Shown piece by piece: positions 1-12,145 of a stretch of 64,000 nucleotides of DNA. The stretch's first letter is position 1, and each line of letters starts with the position of its first letter. The notes under the pieces are model-generated. The model saw nothing but the letters and a program-made list of their open reading frames with translations, made no database searches and was not told the DNA's origin. The DNA is from Coprinellus micaceus (taxonomy: Eukaryota > Basidiomycota > Agaricomycetes > Agaricales > Psathyrellaceae), in NCBI GenBank assembly GCA_951394405.1, contig OX596340.1, positions 1,984,001 through 2,048,000 of the forward strand, in the 5' to 3' direction. A program made the translations under genes and the position numbers.

Positions 1-1929
1 CCGCGACTCTGACCGCGGGCCCCTCCTCCCTGCCGCAGACGACTGGATCTACCCCAGCTACGCCCTCAACGGCTTCCCCCCCAAGGGCTCGCTCTCCTCG
101 ATGCTCTCCTCGCGCCCCCCAGACCAGAGCTACCCCTCCCCCTCCCCCTCCGTGCCCTCTCCTGGCCCGGGTTCAGCCTCAGGCGCATCGACACCCCCAG
201 ACGAGATGTTCGCCAGGGAGCCCCAGCTCGGCCCAGTGCGCCACGCTCGCACCCGCCAGCTCTCGCTCTCGTACGGGCGCACCCACGCTCGCAGGCACTC
301 GGCGGCAGACTCCCAGTCCGGCGGAGAGGTCAGTTAGCGTGCCTGGTCTCGTTCTGATTATCGGGGTAACAATCATTCTGAATGAACTTATATCATCCAG
401 TGCGATGCAGATGACAACTCCCGGCCTCAGTCTCCCTATCCCTTTGAACATCCCGACCTCCCTCTCCACCCCGCGAACGGGCTCTCGCTCACCATCCCCA
501 ACGCCATGGACAACTCGCCGTACCAACCCGCCACCCCCGCCTCGCTCTCCAGTGGCTCCCCTTACGGCTACGACGACTACCGCCCCACTCTCGATGCACG
601 GCCTCCATCGCCCGCTAGCTCCAGGGATCACAGTCTAGAATACAGCACGGGGATGTACGATGACGCTGCCTATCAACCACCCAAGGGACGGGCGCGCGGT
701 CCTATTCGCAAACACACAAAGAAGAAGCTCGACGGCTCCGAGAAGAAGCGCATCTGCCAGTACCATCTCGACCACCAGAACGCACGCCAGGAGGATATCG
801 CTGAGATGTTCGGCATCGAACGGTCCACCGTCTCCAAGATCCTGAAGCTCAAGGCGCACTGGCTGAACGTCGACGACGAGTGTGCGACCATCGACAAGCG
901 AAGGCGCGTCGTTTTCTTTGTTCTTTTATCGAGATACTAATGCCATTTATCAGACCCTCCAAGTTCCCCGCTATTGAAAACGACATGGTCGCCTGGCTCC
1001 GGGACTGTCTCTCCAATAGTACTCCCATCCACGACTCTGGTATCCGCAAGCAAGCCCTCCTCATCGCCAAGCAGCACGACATCGGGGAGGACCGCTTCAA
1101 GGCGTCCTCTGGGTGGATCGAGAACTTCAAGCATCGGCACAACATCCGCTCTGGCAAGTGGATCGGCTCCAAGTACGAGTTCATGGGTTCGTTCGAAGAG
1201 GGCGTCCCCGCTCCCAACAACATCCACGAGTTCTCCAACCCTGGGCTCCACGGCCCCGGGCCCGTCCATGGCCTCAAGCTCCCCGTCATCCCCAATCCTA
1301 ACGGCGATGCGAACGGCTCTAACCCCTACCGCGCGGGATCGAACGGTTCGCCCTCGTCGAGCAGCAGGAGCTCGAGCTCCGAGTCCCTCGTCCGCGACAC
1401 CCTCATGGCCGGGACGGCGGACTCTCCATCCGCATCTGGCGATCCGACCAAGGACAGCGAGCTTGATGATTCTTCTGAGCCCTCCTCCGCTCATCCACAG
1501 CCCCAGGAACCGCTCTGGTCCGCATCGTCCGCCACGCCCATCGCGTCGTCCTCCGCGCACCACACTGAGCGCGTGTTGCCTCCTCCTCACCCCTCGCACT
1601 ACGATTCTCGCTCGCCTACCTCCCACTATTACACTTCCTCATCCTCGTACCCCTCGCACGCCGCCGACGACGTCTACATGCGCCCCCCAGCTCCTGCGCT
1701 CGGCTCGTCTGACATGGTCGTTCACTCGCTCGTCCCGCGCCCGTCTGCCCCTCAGACTTTCACGCTCGAAGACGCGGAGCAAGCGCTAGAGGTTGTGACC
1801 GGGTTCCTGCTCCAGAAGATCCACGAGGGCCATGTCATCGTGAGTCGGGAACACAGGGAGGTCCTCAGGCATGTCGCGGTGCAGATCGGTGAGTGGGGAA
1901 GTGGGTTGCCCAGGAACACCCCTCCATAA
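1..1929 (+). CDS. CENP-B-type HTH DNA-binding protein (5' partial)
   Basis: The reading frame is open from the first base, so the N-terminus lies outside the window. I place exons at 1-328, 401-879 and 954-1929; the introns are 72 and 74 nt and both junctions keep frame. A Pro/Ser-rich N-terminal part leads into a CENP-B/ARS-binding-type helix-turn-helix at about 700-870 (motifs KKRICQYHLDHQ and MFGIERSTVSKILK). After the second intron comes a Tc5/CENP-B second HTH (FKASSGWIENFKHRHNI). The C-terminal half is Ser/Pro/His-rich and disordered, with a short helical end. No DDE transposase domain follows, so this looks like a domesticated regulator or chromatin protein rather than an active transposon. 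It probably acts in the nucleus; the target is unknown. A further 3' intron starting near 1893 (GTGAGT) is possible and would change the last residues. Confidence 0.8.
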
Positions 1930-4900
1930 GTGCCGAATGGGTCTGCCTGATCTTGAGTGAGCGTTTGGTTGGTCGATTGGGCGCTTTCTCTCGAAAAAAT
2001 GGCCCGCCGAGTTATTGGAGTGGACAAGCGAGTCGGGTTGCGATGGGGTGTGCGCTCGTGCTATTCTGGATGCTAGCCCCCTCTGTGCTGCGCTTTGGCT
2101 CTTTCGTTTTCCATCCTCCGCGCGTGGCCTCGCTTGTGCTCTCCGAGTATTGTGGTTGTTTCCTCCTCACCGATCCCCACTCCCGCCCTCCTCGACTCTC
2201 GTGTGGTTACAGACGTCCTTTTTATTTAAGTTTCCCCTCGTGCTGTACTTCTAAGTTTTTTTCTGTGGCTTTATCTATACATATCGTTACGGGTCGCTAT
2301 TTCCATCTCCTTCCTGCTCTCAGATCGCCTTCACGCGAAGCCTCCCTTCAACGCCCTCAGTTTCCTCACGACTCCTGTTATCAGACTGAATCTTACTTTT
2401 TATCGAAGCTAAAGCAATGGTATCCAACGGACTAGAGTTGTTACGACTAGCATGGATCTACGCAGCATTCAAGTTACTACCCATAGGTTTAACACAATGT
2501 CACCTACAGAACAGACTACCAAACGAGCAAAATTTCGATTCTTTTCCTCCTCTCGCGCCTGCGTACTTGCTCTGAGTCCTTACGATAGTCCTACATCCGG
2601 CATACCCTCGTCGTACGCTACTCCCTCGAGGCAAGCTGACTTGACTTTGCTTCCCCGCATTTCTGGAATCCATCGCGCTTCAAGTCCACTCCCCAAAACT
2701 CAGTCCATGCGTCGGACACGCTCCGATATCGAACACACTGCTTCTCCCGCGTCGAGAGAACGATAACTGTAAAGTGGGTTTACCTTGGGGATGGGTGCGG
2801 TCAACTGACCACCCATTCCATCGCCTCGGTACCTCGCTGGCTTCGGACGACCCGGACGGTCGCAGTATTCCAGTCTTCAATCAGGTCTCTCTCTCATTTG
2901 GCCTAAAGCCCGACAAAAGCCACCCAGCACACGATGATTATGGTATGATTTAACATAGCGGACACAAGGCATTGTGAAGGGTAGAACTTCAGATTCGAGA
3001 ATGAGGTGAGATGGGCGTTGGCCGTCGGAGAAATGAGTGTGGGATTTAGATTGCAGTTGCCGGAATTCTGTTAGCCTGCTTGTTGGCGTATCTCAGAGCT
3101 GTAGAGGTAGTGACCAAGCCACCCCACTTTGTGAAATCACAAACGCGTCCGAGGGTTCAGGACGTCAAGTGTGTCAACGGGGATCCTTTACCCGCGCGAT
3201 GCGATGTCACACACTCTCGGGCTGCAGGGAGGCTCTTCATAGTTTACACGTTCTCATTGAATGCCTCCACGACGTGGTATGACACTACCGCGCCCTGCTC
3301 TTCCCTTCATTCATTTCCAATCGCCTCTGCGATAGCTGAGCGCTGATCCATCAAATCGAACATATAATATCGGTGAGGTCCACTTCGTCGTAATTATAGC
3401 TCAACTCCCGCGAACTTCCTGGTCACGCGTTGGAATTGGGGGTCTGGGCGTACGTTGAGGGTGCCGGGGTCTTAAGCTACCGAGGGGTTAACGACATATT
3501 AACGTCTTGTGCTGTACAGTTGGGGATGTGTGGTTTAAGGTTCCATAGCCTTTCAGCGCTAAGTCCCTCGATCGAGTGCAGTTGAGTGCCCAGGCCTTCC
3601 GAAGCACCCCCTCCGCATCTCTCGCAAGGGACTTCGCGGGGCCGTTGAGCTGCGAATTCCATTTGGATCAGCTCCATGGTACATACGGATCCGCTAGAAT
3701 TCCATTAAGGTGCACTGCTTGCACTGGACGAAGGCACACCAAGTGCCCCATAGCAGCTAGCCAGATGCGTGGTTGTGGCGCCAAAGCACCCTGGTGCGGA
3801 TGTTCGCCGGTTTATTCACCCTTCTTCTTTTTGCCTTGGCCCAAATTTTTCAACAAACGCACCTCCCTATTTTGAAGGTGGAGTCGAGACCTCTTCAGAA
3901 GCTCGTTGCGATCGTGGAGAGGGAGTTAGCGTCGCGATCTAATCATATCGCACCGCGAGGGTATAATGAAACCACCATGACATTCCCGTACCTCAGAGAA
4001 ATCACATCGACTTCAACCCCCGCGTCCCTCGCAGAGAAATTTTGAACTGCCTGGCGTTAAGGTTAGTCGGGGATCGGTGTGTGCGATGTGATTTTATTCG
4101 GAGGTGGAAGTGCGATTGCTGTTTGCACTCCAGTACCTCCCGCACAATAGATGATCATGGCGTCGCGTGGTTGTGGCACCACCAAATCGGGCAGTTTCAT
4201 GCTCGAGGGTGGCATTCGGAGGGTACGGCAAGCCTCGAGGTTGTGGCCAAGACCCGCATCTCGACAGGTTTACACGGTTCTTACTCCGGTGTGGGGAAGG
4301 CCCTGAGGTAACCGGTGGTCTGCTGCTCACCACCCACACCGCAAGTCCGGGACGAATTTGCCTTTATTCGAGAAAGACGGGAAGTCAGCAGCTCTCGGGT
4401 GTTCTGCTGACACTGAGACTTGCAAAGCAAAATTTAGGTCACGATCTTCTGCTATTCATATCCCCTCGACTCTCTACGTCCCCCTGGTTTTAATTTGGCC
4501 TGGGCCCTGCAAGTCGAGTGAGCGTTCAAGCCGGCAGGCGCGCCGTCGGCTATCATCAACACCCCCAGATCATCCCGTCGGCCACTTTGCAATACACCTC
4601 AAACAAATCTATCTGTGTACAGCCGAAGGTATAGGGAATTGCGTCAGCTACTCACTTGTGTACCCTCTGCCCTCGCCCTGCCGCAGCACCTAAATCTAAT
4701 CCTAAACTGCCGCGACAAACTCCGTCCATCCAGCTGGACCCTCGATTGGACGCCGGAGAGAGAGAGCTTGATACCCCCTTCCACCCTCAAATGCATAACC
4801 ACTTTTGGAGTATCGGTCTCCAGGGTGTCGTCTCCGGTTTCCGGATAGTCTGATAGTACAATTGTGCGTTTGTTCTAGTTCGTAGAAGTCGAAACGCCAA

Positions 4901-5983
4901 GGTTATCGCCACCGCCAGAGCCTCGGGCGCGTCTCATGACCAATAAGCGCCCACCCTCGGCAACGCCACGCGCCCCAAGTCCCGCCCGCTATCGCGCATG
5001 ACGCACAATTGTTATCTCTGCCAACCCCAGCCCGTATTTCTCGGACGGACCGGCGTACTGGCACACGACCCTATTGAGAGGCAGGGTATGTCGAGGGGCC
5101 TTAACTGGCACAAAAATTGTGCGATGGCACGCGCTTCGCGCGCCAGAAGGCTCAGAATCCATAAGATATGCTGGCATCTTGGACGGATCCAAGCCTGGCG
5201 CAACATCTAAGATAGCACCATATTTCTATTGGAGAAGGTATACTGGTCCATATACAACGCTAGATAACGACAAAGCTATACTGGTACAGCGACGATGACA
5301 AGAGAATTCCAATTGGTTCGGTATTTCATCATAGTGAAACGAAACACGGGAACTCGAACACAACGAGTTCCAGGAAGCGAGCAAAACAGCAGGGGTGACT
5401 CCACATTCGACAGCAGAACCGGGAAATCAATGACGACAGCGAGGGTGAGGGGAGGAAGACAAATGAATGACGAACCGCAAAGTCCAGAGAAGAGTGGGGT
5501 AAGGAGCCGCGCAGCAGAGCAAAGTCAAAAAGGCGACGCAATCGTGAATGTCGCTTAAACATAACCTGGCAAGAAGGCAAACGGATATGGCACATGTTTG
5601 ATCGAGACAAAGCCTACGCGCGCTGCGTGCGGAAGCTAACGGAAAGAGGAAACTGTACAGTCGAGAACGAACCCAAAACAAAGATAGAGGGAGTGCCTGC
5701 AGGCACAAGATTCGCGGCAAACAAATGGTATCTGGTATCGTAGATCAGATCGTATGCATGGTAAGCGCTGCGGTGCCAACCAGCCAAGATGAGTTTGAAA
5801 TCGGGCAGGAGAAGGTATCGAGGAGGGGGTTTCCGATTACATTGAGGGGCGTGGTGTCATCGAATCTGAAAGGCGAACCACGAACGTGGTGACATTGCGG
5901 AGGGGTTCGTTGCGGGGACCCTCCTTCCCTATCTTCCGTAGATCGAGTAGGAACTGTTGTGTGAATATCCCTGGGTCATCACA
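1930..5983. other. 4-kb stretch without a convincing gene
   Basis: About 4.05 kb separate two genes. The first few hundred bases are pyrimidine-rich and probably hold the 3' UTR of the HTH gene; the last few hundred probably hold the 3' UTR of the Zn2Cys6 gene. ORFs here are short, overlap on both strands, and show no domain I recognise. I found no terminal repeats, tRNA or transposase remnant by eye. A decayed retroelement or a non-coding RNA cannot be excluded. Confidence 0.5.
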
Positions 5984-8900
5984 TTAGTTTGGCAAGAAGG
6001 GGCAGGTATACTGGCCACGACTCACGTTCCCGTTAGCGTGGGTTGGTGACCCATCTTCCACCATCGCCCCATGGGTCTGGCTCACTTCATGCTGTTCATG
6101 TTGCTGCGCCATCTGGGGTACCGAATGTTGCGCTGGTGCTATCCTCGGCGTCACAGAATCCATGTGGTTGAGCTCGTTTTCGCCATTGTTAACTGCGTCG
6201 TATAACCTTCGCATCTCCTTCGCCTGTTCTCCTGCCTCTTCGTATGACCAGCTGTACTGTTCCAGACCCGCGATACAGTTCGCGACCTCCGGCCGACCTA
6301 GACGTGCAAGGAGCGTCCCTGCCTGGATACAGCTGACGTGCATGACTGCGGGGTCTAAACGCAAGTACCCGTTTGTTGTCAAAACGCCTGCCTATAAAAC
6401 ATGCGTTAGGATCCAGCTCCCTGGGATGACATAAAGAGGCAGCGAGCTCACCAATCCTGCTATCCGTAGCGCACCGTGCAAGGCCTCTTCCACCACCTTT
6501 CGCTTCGCAGCTTCAATATCTGCATAGTTTGGAGGAGGGCTGGGCGACCCATTCAGCTCCCTGATTCCGAAGTCGTCCAAGGCATTGAACAGAATGATCC
6601 ACATGACATGGTACGTAGCATCACTTGCGCAAGATGAGACGGCCTGACAGAGATGTCAGCGAATTATGACTTGACGACGAGAAATGAAAAAGGTACGGAC
6701 AGATACAAAGTCCCAAGTGCCAGAGTAATTAGCAGGAACACCCACAGCACTCAGATACTCGTCCCGCCATTCTGAGAGTGCCGTGCTGAACGTCATCAAA
6801 GTCTCGAACGGGACTCCGTCCGAATCGACCGATGGTTTCCATAGCTGTCGCGACATCTGACGCGCCGTGCGAGCGAGCGAATGAGCGGCTCGGTAATACC
6901 CCTTTAGTGACAGCGCCGCGGTGAGCGATGTCTTGGGAAAAACATATGCCAAAAACGTACCAGGAACTACATGGGAATCATGCGATCATCAGTCAAATGC
7001 AATTAGTGGGACTAGGATGATCGTCGAACTTACCTCTAGCTGCTCTCTGGGTGAGGGTCCGGGCGTCTGACCTTCTGGCCCTTCATCTTCGCTAACGGGA
7101 CCGGCAATATAGAAGTCGATGTCGTAGTCTTCGTCGTCTAGGATGGGTTTCCGGCGGTAGTAGGCCGAGGCATACGCGTCGCAGAGGCAAGTCATCCACC
7201 ATGCGAAGACAATTGTCCCTCGGTTCTCGGGATCCTGGACGTCCGCCAACTTGCTCTTGTGATTGATCTGTTTGCGTGGAGAGCTGATAAGCAAAGCGCG
7301 CAGCAGAAGAGGATGAAGCGAACGCGACAAAGGCGCAAATGAAGTGGCAGTACTACTCACACCGAGGGACAATAAATGGCGCGTCGCAGATGTGAGCCAG
7401 AAGCCATGATACCCTAGACGGCCGCGGTCATTATAGTCCATGGGAAATAGTCGATAAATCTGCGCGTACCGTTGGGGTCATCCGGGTTTTCTACGAGGGA
7501 GCTTGTTAGAACGCACCGACAGGCGGAGGGGATGACTGAAGTTGCTTACGATTCTGGAGCGGTTCAATGAGTAGAGAAATCACGACGTGTTCAGTCGAGG
7601 GAACGCGGTGCACTTTGAGCGCTTCTGCTAGGTCCCGTGCCCTGTCGATGAGGGCTTTCGCGAGCAAGCTCTGCTTTTCTGGCCGAAGTTTTCGGTCAGC
7701 AGCGAGCAGTTCGTGCTCGGAAAACTTGGCCCCCCAAGCCAAAACTGTAGCCACAAGAGCAGGGTGCAGCGGCCGTTCATTTGATTGACTGCTTGACGGG
7801 TTTTGAGATTGCTGGAGACCCAGTCGACTTCTGAACTGGGCGGGGTTAAGGAGGGGGAGGCGAGTGTGCACGATTTGGAAGAATACTTCCACCAGATCTA
7901 GTGCGAACCTGAAATGTCGATAAGTAACCACAGTCTAGAAAACGGTTGAAGGCTGTAGACAAGGCAGAAGACCTGCATGCCATAAGAGAACCGTAACCCC
8001 GCCGCCATGGAGGGGCCGAGAAAGCGGCCTGCCCATGTGGCGTCCGCACATCAAGGCAAGATGTTTCATTTACGAAGAACTTACTCAGCTCTAAAAGTTT
8101 CATTTTCGAGCTTTTGTGCGACCTCGCCCCAAGCATCGTATGGAGATTTTAGACGGTGCGGAGAGAACGGCGCGCCATCCATTGTACTAGAGACAATCAG
8201 TACCATTCCAACGGAAGCAGATCAGAACTAGTATGTACCTTTCCGGCGCGGCGAACATGTACGACAAGACCTCTCGCGGCGGTGACGACGCTGTAATGTG
8301 AGGGTAGAAGCCGAACCTGACATTGAGAGGCAGCTGAGCCGGGGCGGTGGGCGTGAGGGGATACGGGAGTGAACGTTCGGGAGAGGTGCTATGATGATAG
8401 ATTTAATATGAGATTGCTGCGGCACCAAGTAGGTCGAAAAATTAAGACATACAACTTGGAAGCAACAGCGCTGAAGAACCAATATAGACAAGTGCATTTG
8501 CGGGAAGCAATGCGTCGCGGCATAACGTCAATCCAAAAAGGGGCGTATCAAGAGATGGGACCACGCACTGTGCGCCGTTGCTGAGGTTCCTCGGTCGTCG
8601 AGAAATCGTTGTACTGCGCTTCTTCTCGCTGGTTGCTTGTTGAACATAGTGCCTGGTTGAGGGAGTAAGCGTCCAGCACCGGAACCCAGGCGCGATCCAC
8701 TAACGTGCAGGGGTAGTTTTTGGAGAGACAATGCTAGGAATGCAGGGTCAAAATGGAGGGCAATCGAGGGAGGAATAGATCGGCGCACTTGACACTAGGT
8801 TGGGGATGATGAGCTCAAGTGAACGCGAGATAGCGAGCCAGGGGGAGAGAACGGTACCTTGTCCTGGCCGGGGAGCTTGTTACACTTTACTTTCCTCGAC

Positions 8901-9143
8901 CTGATGCAGGGTCAGATTGGGTGAAGCTGGAGAAGAGGGGGTGTCGGACCTGCAGGCATCGCAAGCGGTATTCTGCTTCCGTGGGGGAGGAAGGGTCTTT
9001 GCGAGTTCGTGGATCTGGTTCTGGAAAGACTGGTTGGGGAGGGAGAGGCCTGGGTGGTCGTCGGTGGTCGAGGACGTCGGGGACGAGGAGGAGGACGTAC
9101 CTGGCTGGTGGGCCTGGTGGGGGAGTTGGTGGTAGGGGTCCAT
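5984..9143 (-). CDS. Zn(II)2Cys6 transcription factor with fungal-specific TF domain
   Basis: This is a nuclear DNA-binding regulator. The Zn2Cys6 cluster is complete only after splicing short exons at 8950-9143, 8858-8900, 8789-8794, 8705-8733 and 8569-8652. They give CDACRSRKVKC, then NKLPGQDK, C-Q, HCLSKNYPC and THYVQQATSEKKR, i.e. C-X2-C-X6-C-X8-C-X2-C-X6-C. The next exons (8239-8388 and 8085-8186) carry a Pro-rich linker and SPYDAWGEVAQKLE. The middle homology region then begins (FALDLVEVFFQIVHTRLPLL near 7830-7915) and continues through YHGFWLTSATRHLL, FAWWMTCLCDAYASAYYRRK and a helical C-terminal half. A Gln/His-rich tail ends at 5984. Frames join across all the junctions listed. Target genes are unknown. 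It is divergent from TOM22, with 218 bp between the start codons. Confidence 0.85.
8789..8794 (-). other. 6-nt micro-exon (Cys-Gln) of the Zn2Cys6 gene
   Basis: The six bases TGTCAA (minus strand) lie between a CTAG acceptor (AG at 8795-8796) and a GTGCGC donor (GT at 8787-8788). They encode the Cys-Gln that completes KC-Q-HC of the zinc cluster. Both flanking introns are phase 0 here (8734-8788 and 8795-8857). Without this exon the cluster would have five cysteines. Confidence 0.75.
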
Positions 9144-9361
9144 GGTTGGTTGGGGAGAGGCAAGTGATGAGGTTGGGCTCTATTTAATCTTGACCGGCCT
9201 CTCTCTCAGGCTCCCACCTGCGTTAGACTCCGAAGAGCCACATCAGATGGCTGTGGGTCCTCGCCGGGACCGAGAGTCAGAGTGGTCACGCGTTAGGAGG
9301 CGACACCCGTGGTCACGTTAGGAATTTCTCACTTCGCATTTTCGTCATCAACTACAACAAC

Positions 9362-9877
9362 ATGGTCAAGGTCGAGATTGTCGATGAGAAGGACGAGCAC
9401 ACGTCCCCCAACAGCCCCTACGCCTCCTCCTCCTCGTCCAGGACAGGCTCTACCGACTCCCTCTCTTCCATAGAGTCCCTTGACCTCAATGTCGACGAGT
9501 CCGTATTCGACCGTGTCGCAGCGCTGGTCGACATAGTTCCTCCAAGCACCCGCCACTCCATCGCCACAAAGGTCTCCAAGACAGCATCAGTATTCAAGAA
9601 GACCAGCAAGGTCGTCGGAAACCTCGTCTGGATTGTCACCACGTCAGCACTGCTCGTGGTTCTGCCCCTTGCGTTGGCACTCGAGGATGACGCAAAGCTC
9701 GCTGCGCAGGAACGGGAGATGTTGGAGCAGCAGCAGGGTGCACAGGCAAGTACCAATTTCTCCCCTATTCGACTCTGGGGCTAACCTGGGTTGGTGCAGC
9801 TTCTCGCTGGTGGTCCCTCACCGTTCCCTCCCACCGACCAGCAGCAACCAAAAGGCCTCGTTCCCCCTGGGTTCTAG
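9362..9877 (+). CDS. TOM22: Mitochondrial import receptor subunit Tom22
   Basis: Tom22 is the central receptor of the outer-membrane TOM complex. The protein has 153 residues: an acidic Ser-rich cytosolic N-terminus with DEKDEH and VDESVFDRVAALVDIVP, then the amphipathic and transmembrane block VGNLVWIVTTSALLVVLPLA with LALEDD following, and a short intermembrane-space tail ending GLVPPGF. Exons are 9362-9745 and 9800-9877. The single 54-nt intron begins GCAAGT, a GC-AG intron. The GT four bases further on would shift the frame and destroy the family-typical C-terminus. The gene is divergent from the Zn2Cys6 gene and convergent with the NDUFA9-like gene. Confidence 0.9.
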
Positions 9878-10190
9878 ACTTGCCACATCATAGACGATTC
9901 GCTCTGCTATATTCTTATAATCATCTAATGACCACCATGTATCATCTGCCACCCACCACTCCACACGGATTTGACATGAACACACACGAAGCGCCCGAGT
10001 TTCAGTTACGCGGATCCGTGCTTCCAAAGGGATATTCATTTCCACCTCCGAACTGACTACGACAAAGCAGGAAGACTCAAAGTGACTCGGTACTTTATTG
10101 ATAGCTCTACTCTAATATCTCTTGTTCTGGCATCTCACGTTAGATTCGAACCTCAATGACGAATGACTCAGGACGTACAAGAGGAGCTGA
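9878..10190. other. Convergent 3' region, TOM22 / NDUFA9-like
   Basis: This 313-bp gap lies between two convergent stop codons and must hold both 3' UTRs. I see no other feature. Confidence 0.5.
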
Positions 10191-11552
10191 TCAGGGGGCG
10201 TGCGGGGAAAGACACGGGGCGGACAAAGTTGGCCCTGCGGAACCGACATCAGGAAATGCTAAGCGCCGAAAGAAGGGAACATACGCAGAACGGTACCGCC
10301 GGAGGTACGTGATAGCATGATCCTCGATCTCAGAGGGCTCGACCCCAACGGTGGCCCAGTCACCTGCAACTTCCGAGTCGTTGATGTACCGGCGAGCGAC
10401 CTCGTCCTTGGACAGAACTGGCCACCAAACGGTCTTGCCGAACTCGGACAATACCTCCGCCACGCGCTTGGGAAGGACAGGGGCCTTGGAGGGAGGTCGG
10501 AGGGTCACGGAGTCGACCAAGTCCAAGAGGTATTCGTAGGTAAGGGTGGAAGGACCGGGGAGGTTGATGACGCCCGAGTGTTTGTGCATGGTGAGCAGGT
10601 TGCTGAGGGCTTGTGCGACGTCAAGCACATGGACGGGACGAATCTTGGTCTCTCCATCGTTCAACTTCCACCAAATAGGCCAGATAGCGATGTTGGTGAG
10701 AAGCTTGTCCTCATAGCCGAACATTGTTGAAGGGCGAACGAATGTGGCGTTGGGGAAGAGCTCCTTGACGCGGTTTTCGCCTTCGGCTTTGGTAGCGTAG
10801 AACTTGGAGGCCGAGTTGAGGTCGGCGTTGAGGTGGGACATTTGGATGAAGCGAGAGACGCCTTCCTCCCTGGCAATACGGGCTATGCGCTCAGGGCCGA
10901 GGACGTGGACATCCTCGTAGTTAAAGTTCCTGCAAAAGTAAACAGATTGGCATGTTTGGGTGAGGGGTGGTAGCAGCGAAAGAGGCGTACTTGGTGGGGT
11001 AGTCCCTTCCAACGAGGTTATAAACAATATCGGAGTGACGAAGACACTCGGCAATCGATTTCTCGTCGCGAATGTCCCATTCCTAATACAACTGTGGTTA
11101 AGTGGAAAAGCCCAATAAAGCCACAACTCAAACACACCATTCGGACAATTTGACCAAGGTCGCCCATGAGCTTCAAATGCCTGGCCTCATCTTCGTCGCG
11201 ATAGGGAGTGATAACCTGGGTACCAATTTTGCCTGGGTAGAAGGAAACCACAGCTCAGCACAACGTTTGACGCGAACGGAAGCCGCACGTACCGAGCTTC
11301 GACACCAGGTAACGACCGAGGAATCCCGTTGCGCCAAAGACAGTGACAGTATGGCCTGATACTGCACTGTATCCTGGGGTACCCTGGGAGATAATAGGCT
11401 GCTTCGAGGGGAGAGTAGTGAGGTCGTGGAAGGCTCGCTGTCAAAACCGCGCTCGTCAGCGAGCGCTAGACAACCAGTACTCATTCAAAAGGCACCTTTC
11501 CAAAGCGAGCCATGCGCTGGAGGCGCACAGCGTTGGGTTTTACGACCTGCAT
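10191..11552 (-). CDS. NADH:ubiquinone oxidoreductase 40-kDa (NDUFA9-like) subunit
   Basis: This is the accessory subunit of respiratory complex I in the mitochondrial inner membrane, an atypical SDR that binds NADPH. The first exon gives an Arg-rich N-terminus (MQVVKPNAVRLQRMARFGK) typical of a mitochondrial presequence. The Rossmann nucleotide motif follows in the next exon (VTVFGATGFLGRYLVSKL), then DLGQIVRMEWD, DIVYNLVGRDYPTKNF, FIQMSHLNAD, FYATKAEGENRVKELFP and RPSTMFGYEDKLL. Length and domain order fit the family (about 390 residues). Several introns of about 55-75 nt interrupt the 5' half. I chose the start at 11552 because it is the ATG whose frame splices into RAFHDLTTLP. The gene shares a 192-bp divergent promoter with the UPF0390 gene. 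Confidence 0.9.
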
Positions 11553-11744
11553 TCCTCGCAGCTCGTTGTGGACGACGACGACGGTGGTGATGAGCGTTCG
11601 GTGGATGGCGGGATTTCCATAGGTAGGTCACGTGGACCGGCGATTTCTCAAGCGGCGACCAACCATTTCGAGCGCATTTGGTGCTTTGCCTCCAACGCCA
11701 ACGACCTCGTCCTCACCGTCCAATTCACCTTTTCTCACTTTACT
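11553..11744. promoter_or_regulatory. Divergent promoter, NDUFA9-like / LLP-like
   Basis: Only 192 bp separate the two opposite start codons, so both promoters and 5' UTRs must fit here. I see no clear TATA box. Confidence 0.55.
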
Positions 11745-12145
11745 ATGGTTCAAGGAAAGACCAAAGGGCTGTCTATGAAGGGCCCGAACGTACGGGCGGC
11801 TAAGAAGGCGGCGGCCAACCCCAAAAAGGGTCTCAGGGCGATCGCACCGAAGAAAGCGCCGTTGGTGAAGCAAGCAAAAATGCACCAGGTAAGAATGCAG
11901 TGTCGTTGAGTAGGGGGCCGTGACTGATTTGTATACCATTTAGGAACTTGCCGCAAAGATTGGAAAATCCATCGAGAAACAGATGGTGGACGCAGCGTCA
12001 AGCGGCAAGCTTACGATTATGAGGAGCCTCATCTCGGAAGAGTGCGTTCAAATAACTCGGTATTTGGAAGTACCCCAATCTCACATGCGTATCTGTCAGG
12101 GCCAAGGCCAAAGCATCGACATCGAAAGCACCGAAAAAGAAATGA
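11745..12145 (+). CDS. UPF0390/LLP-like small basic nucleolar protein
   Basis: The spliced protein has 95 residues from exons 11745-11888, 11944-12041 and 12100-12145. It is Lys/Ala-rich. The N-terminal signature MVQGKTKGLSMKG, the block KKAAANPKKG and the helix AAKIGKSIEKQMVDAA followed by SSGKLTIM match the DUF2462 (UPF0390/LLP homologue) family. That family is small, basic and thought to act in ribosome biogenesis. The last exon adds a Lys-rich tail (AKAKASTSKAPKKK). All three exons keep frame, and the introns have GTAAGA/TAG and GTGCGT/CAG ends. The molecular role is not well defined. Confidence 0.85.

Noticed and set aside
8281..8310. A 26-nt intron in the linker of the Zn2Cys6 gene
   Set aside because: Too short; another frame reads straight through from the linker to PPREVLSYMFAAPE without an intron.
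10140..10200. GGTTCGAATCT on the minus strand as a tRNA B box
   Set aside because: The T stem does not pair and no A box lies upstream; the sequence is 3' flank of the NDUFA9-like gene.
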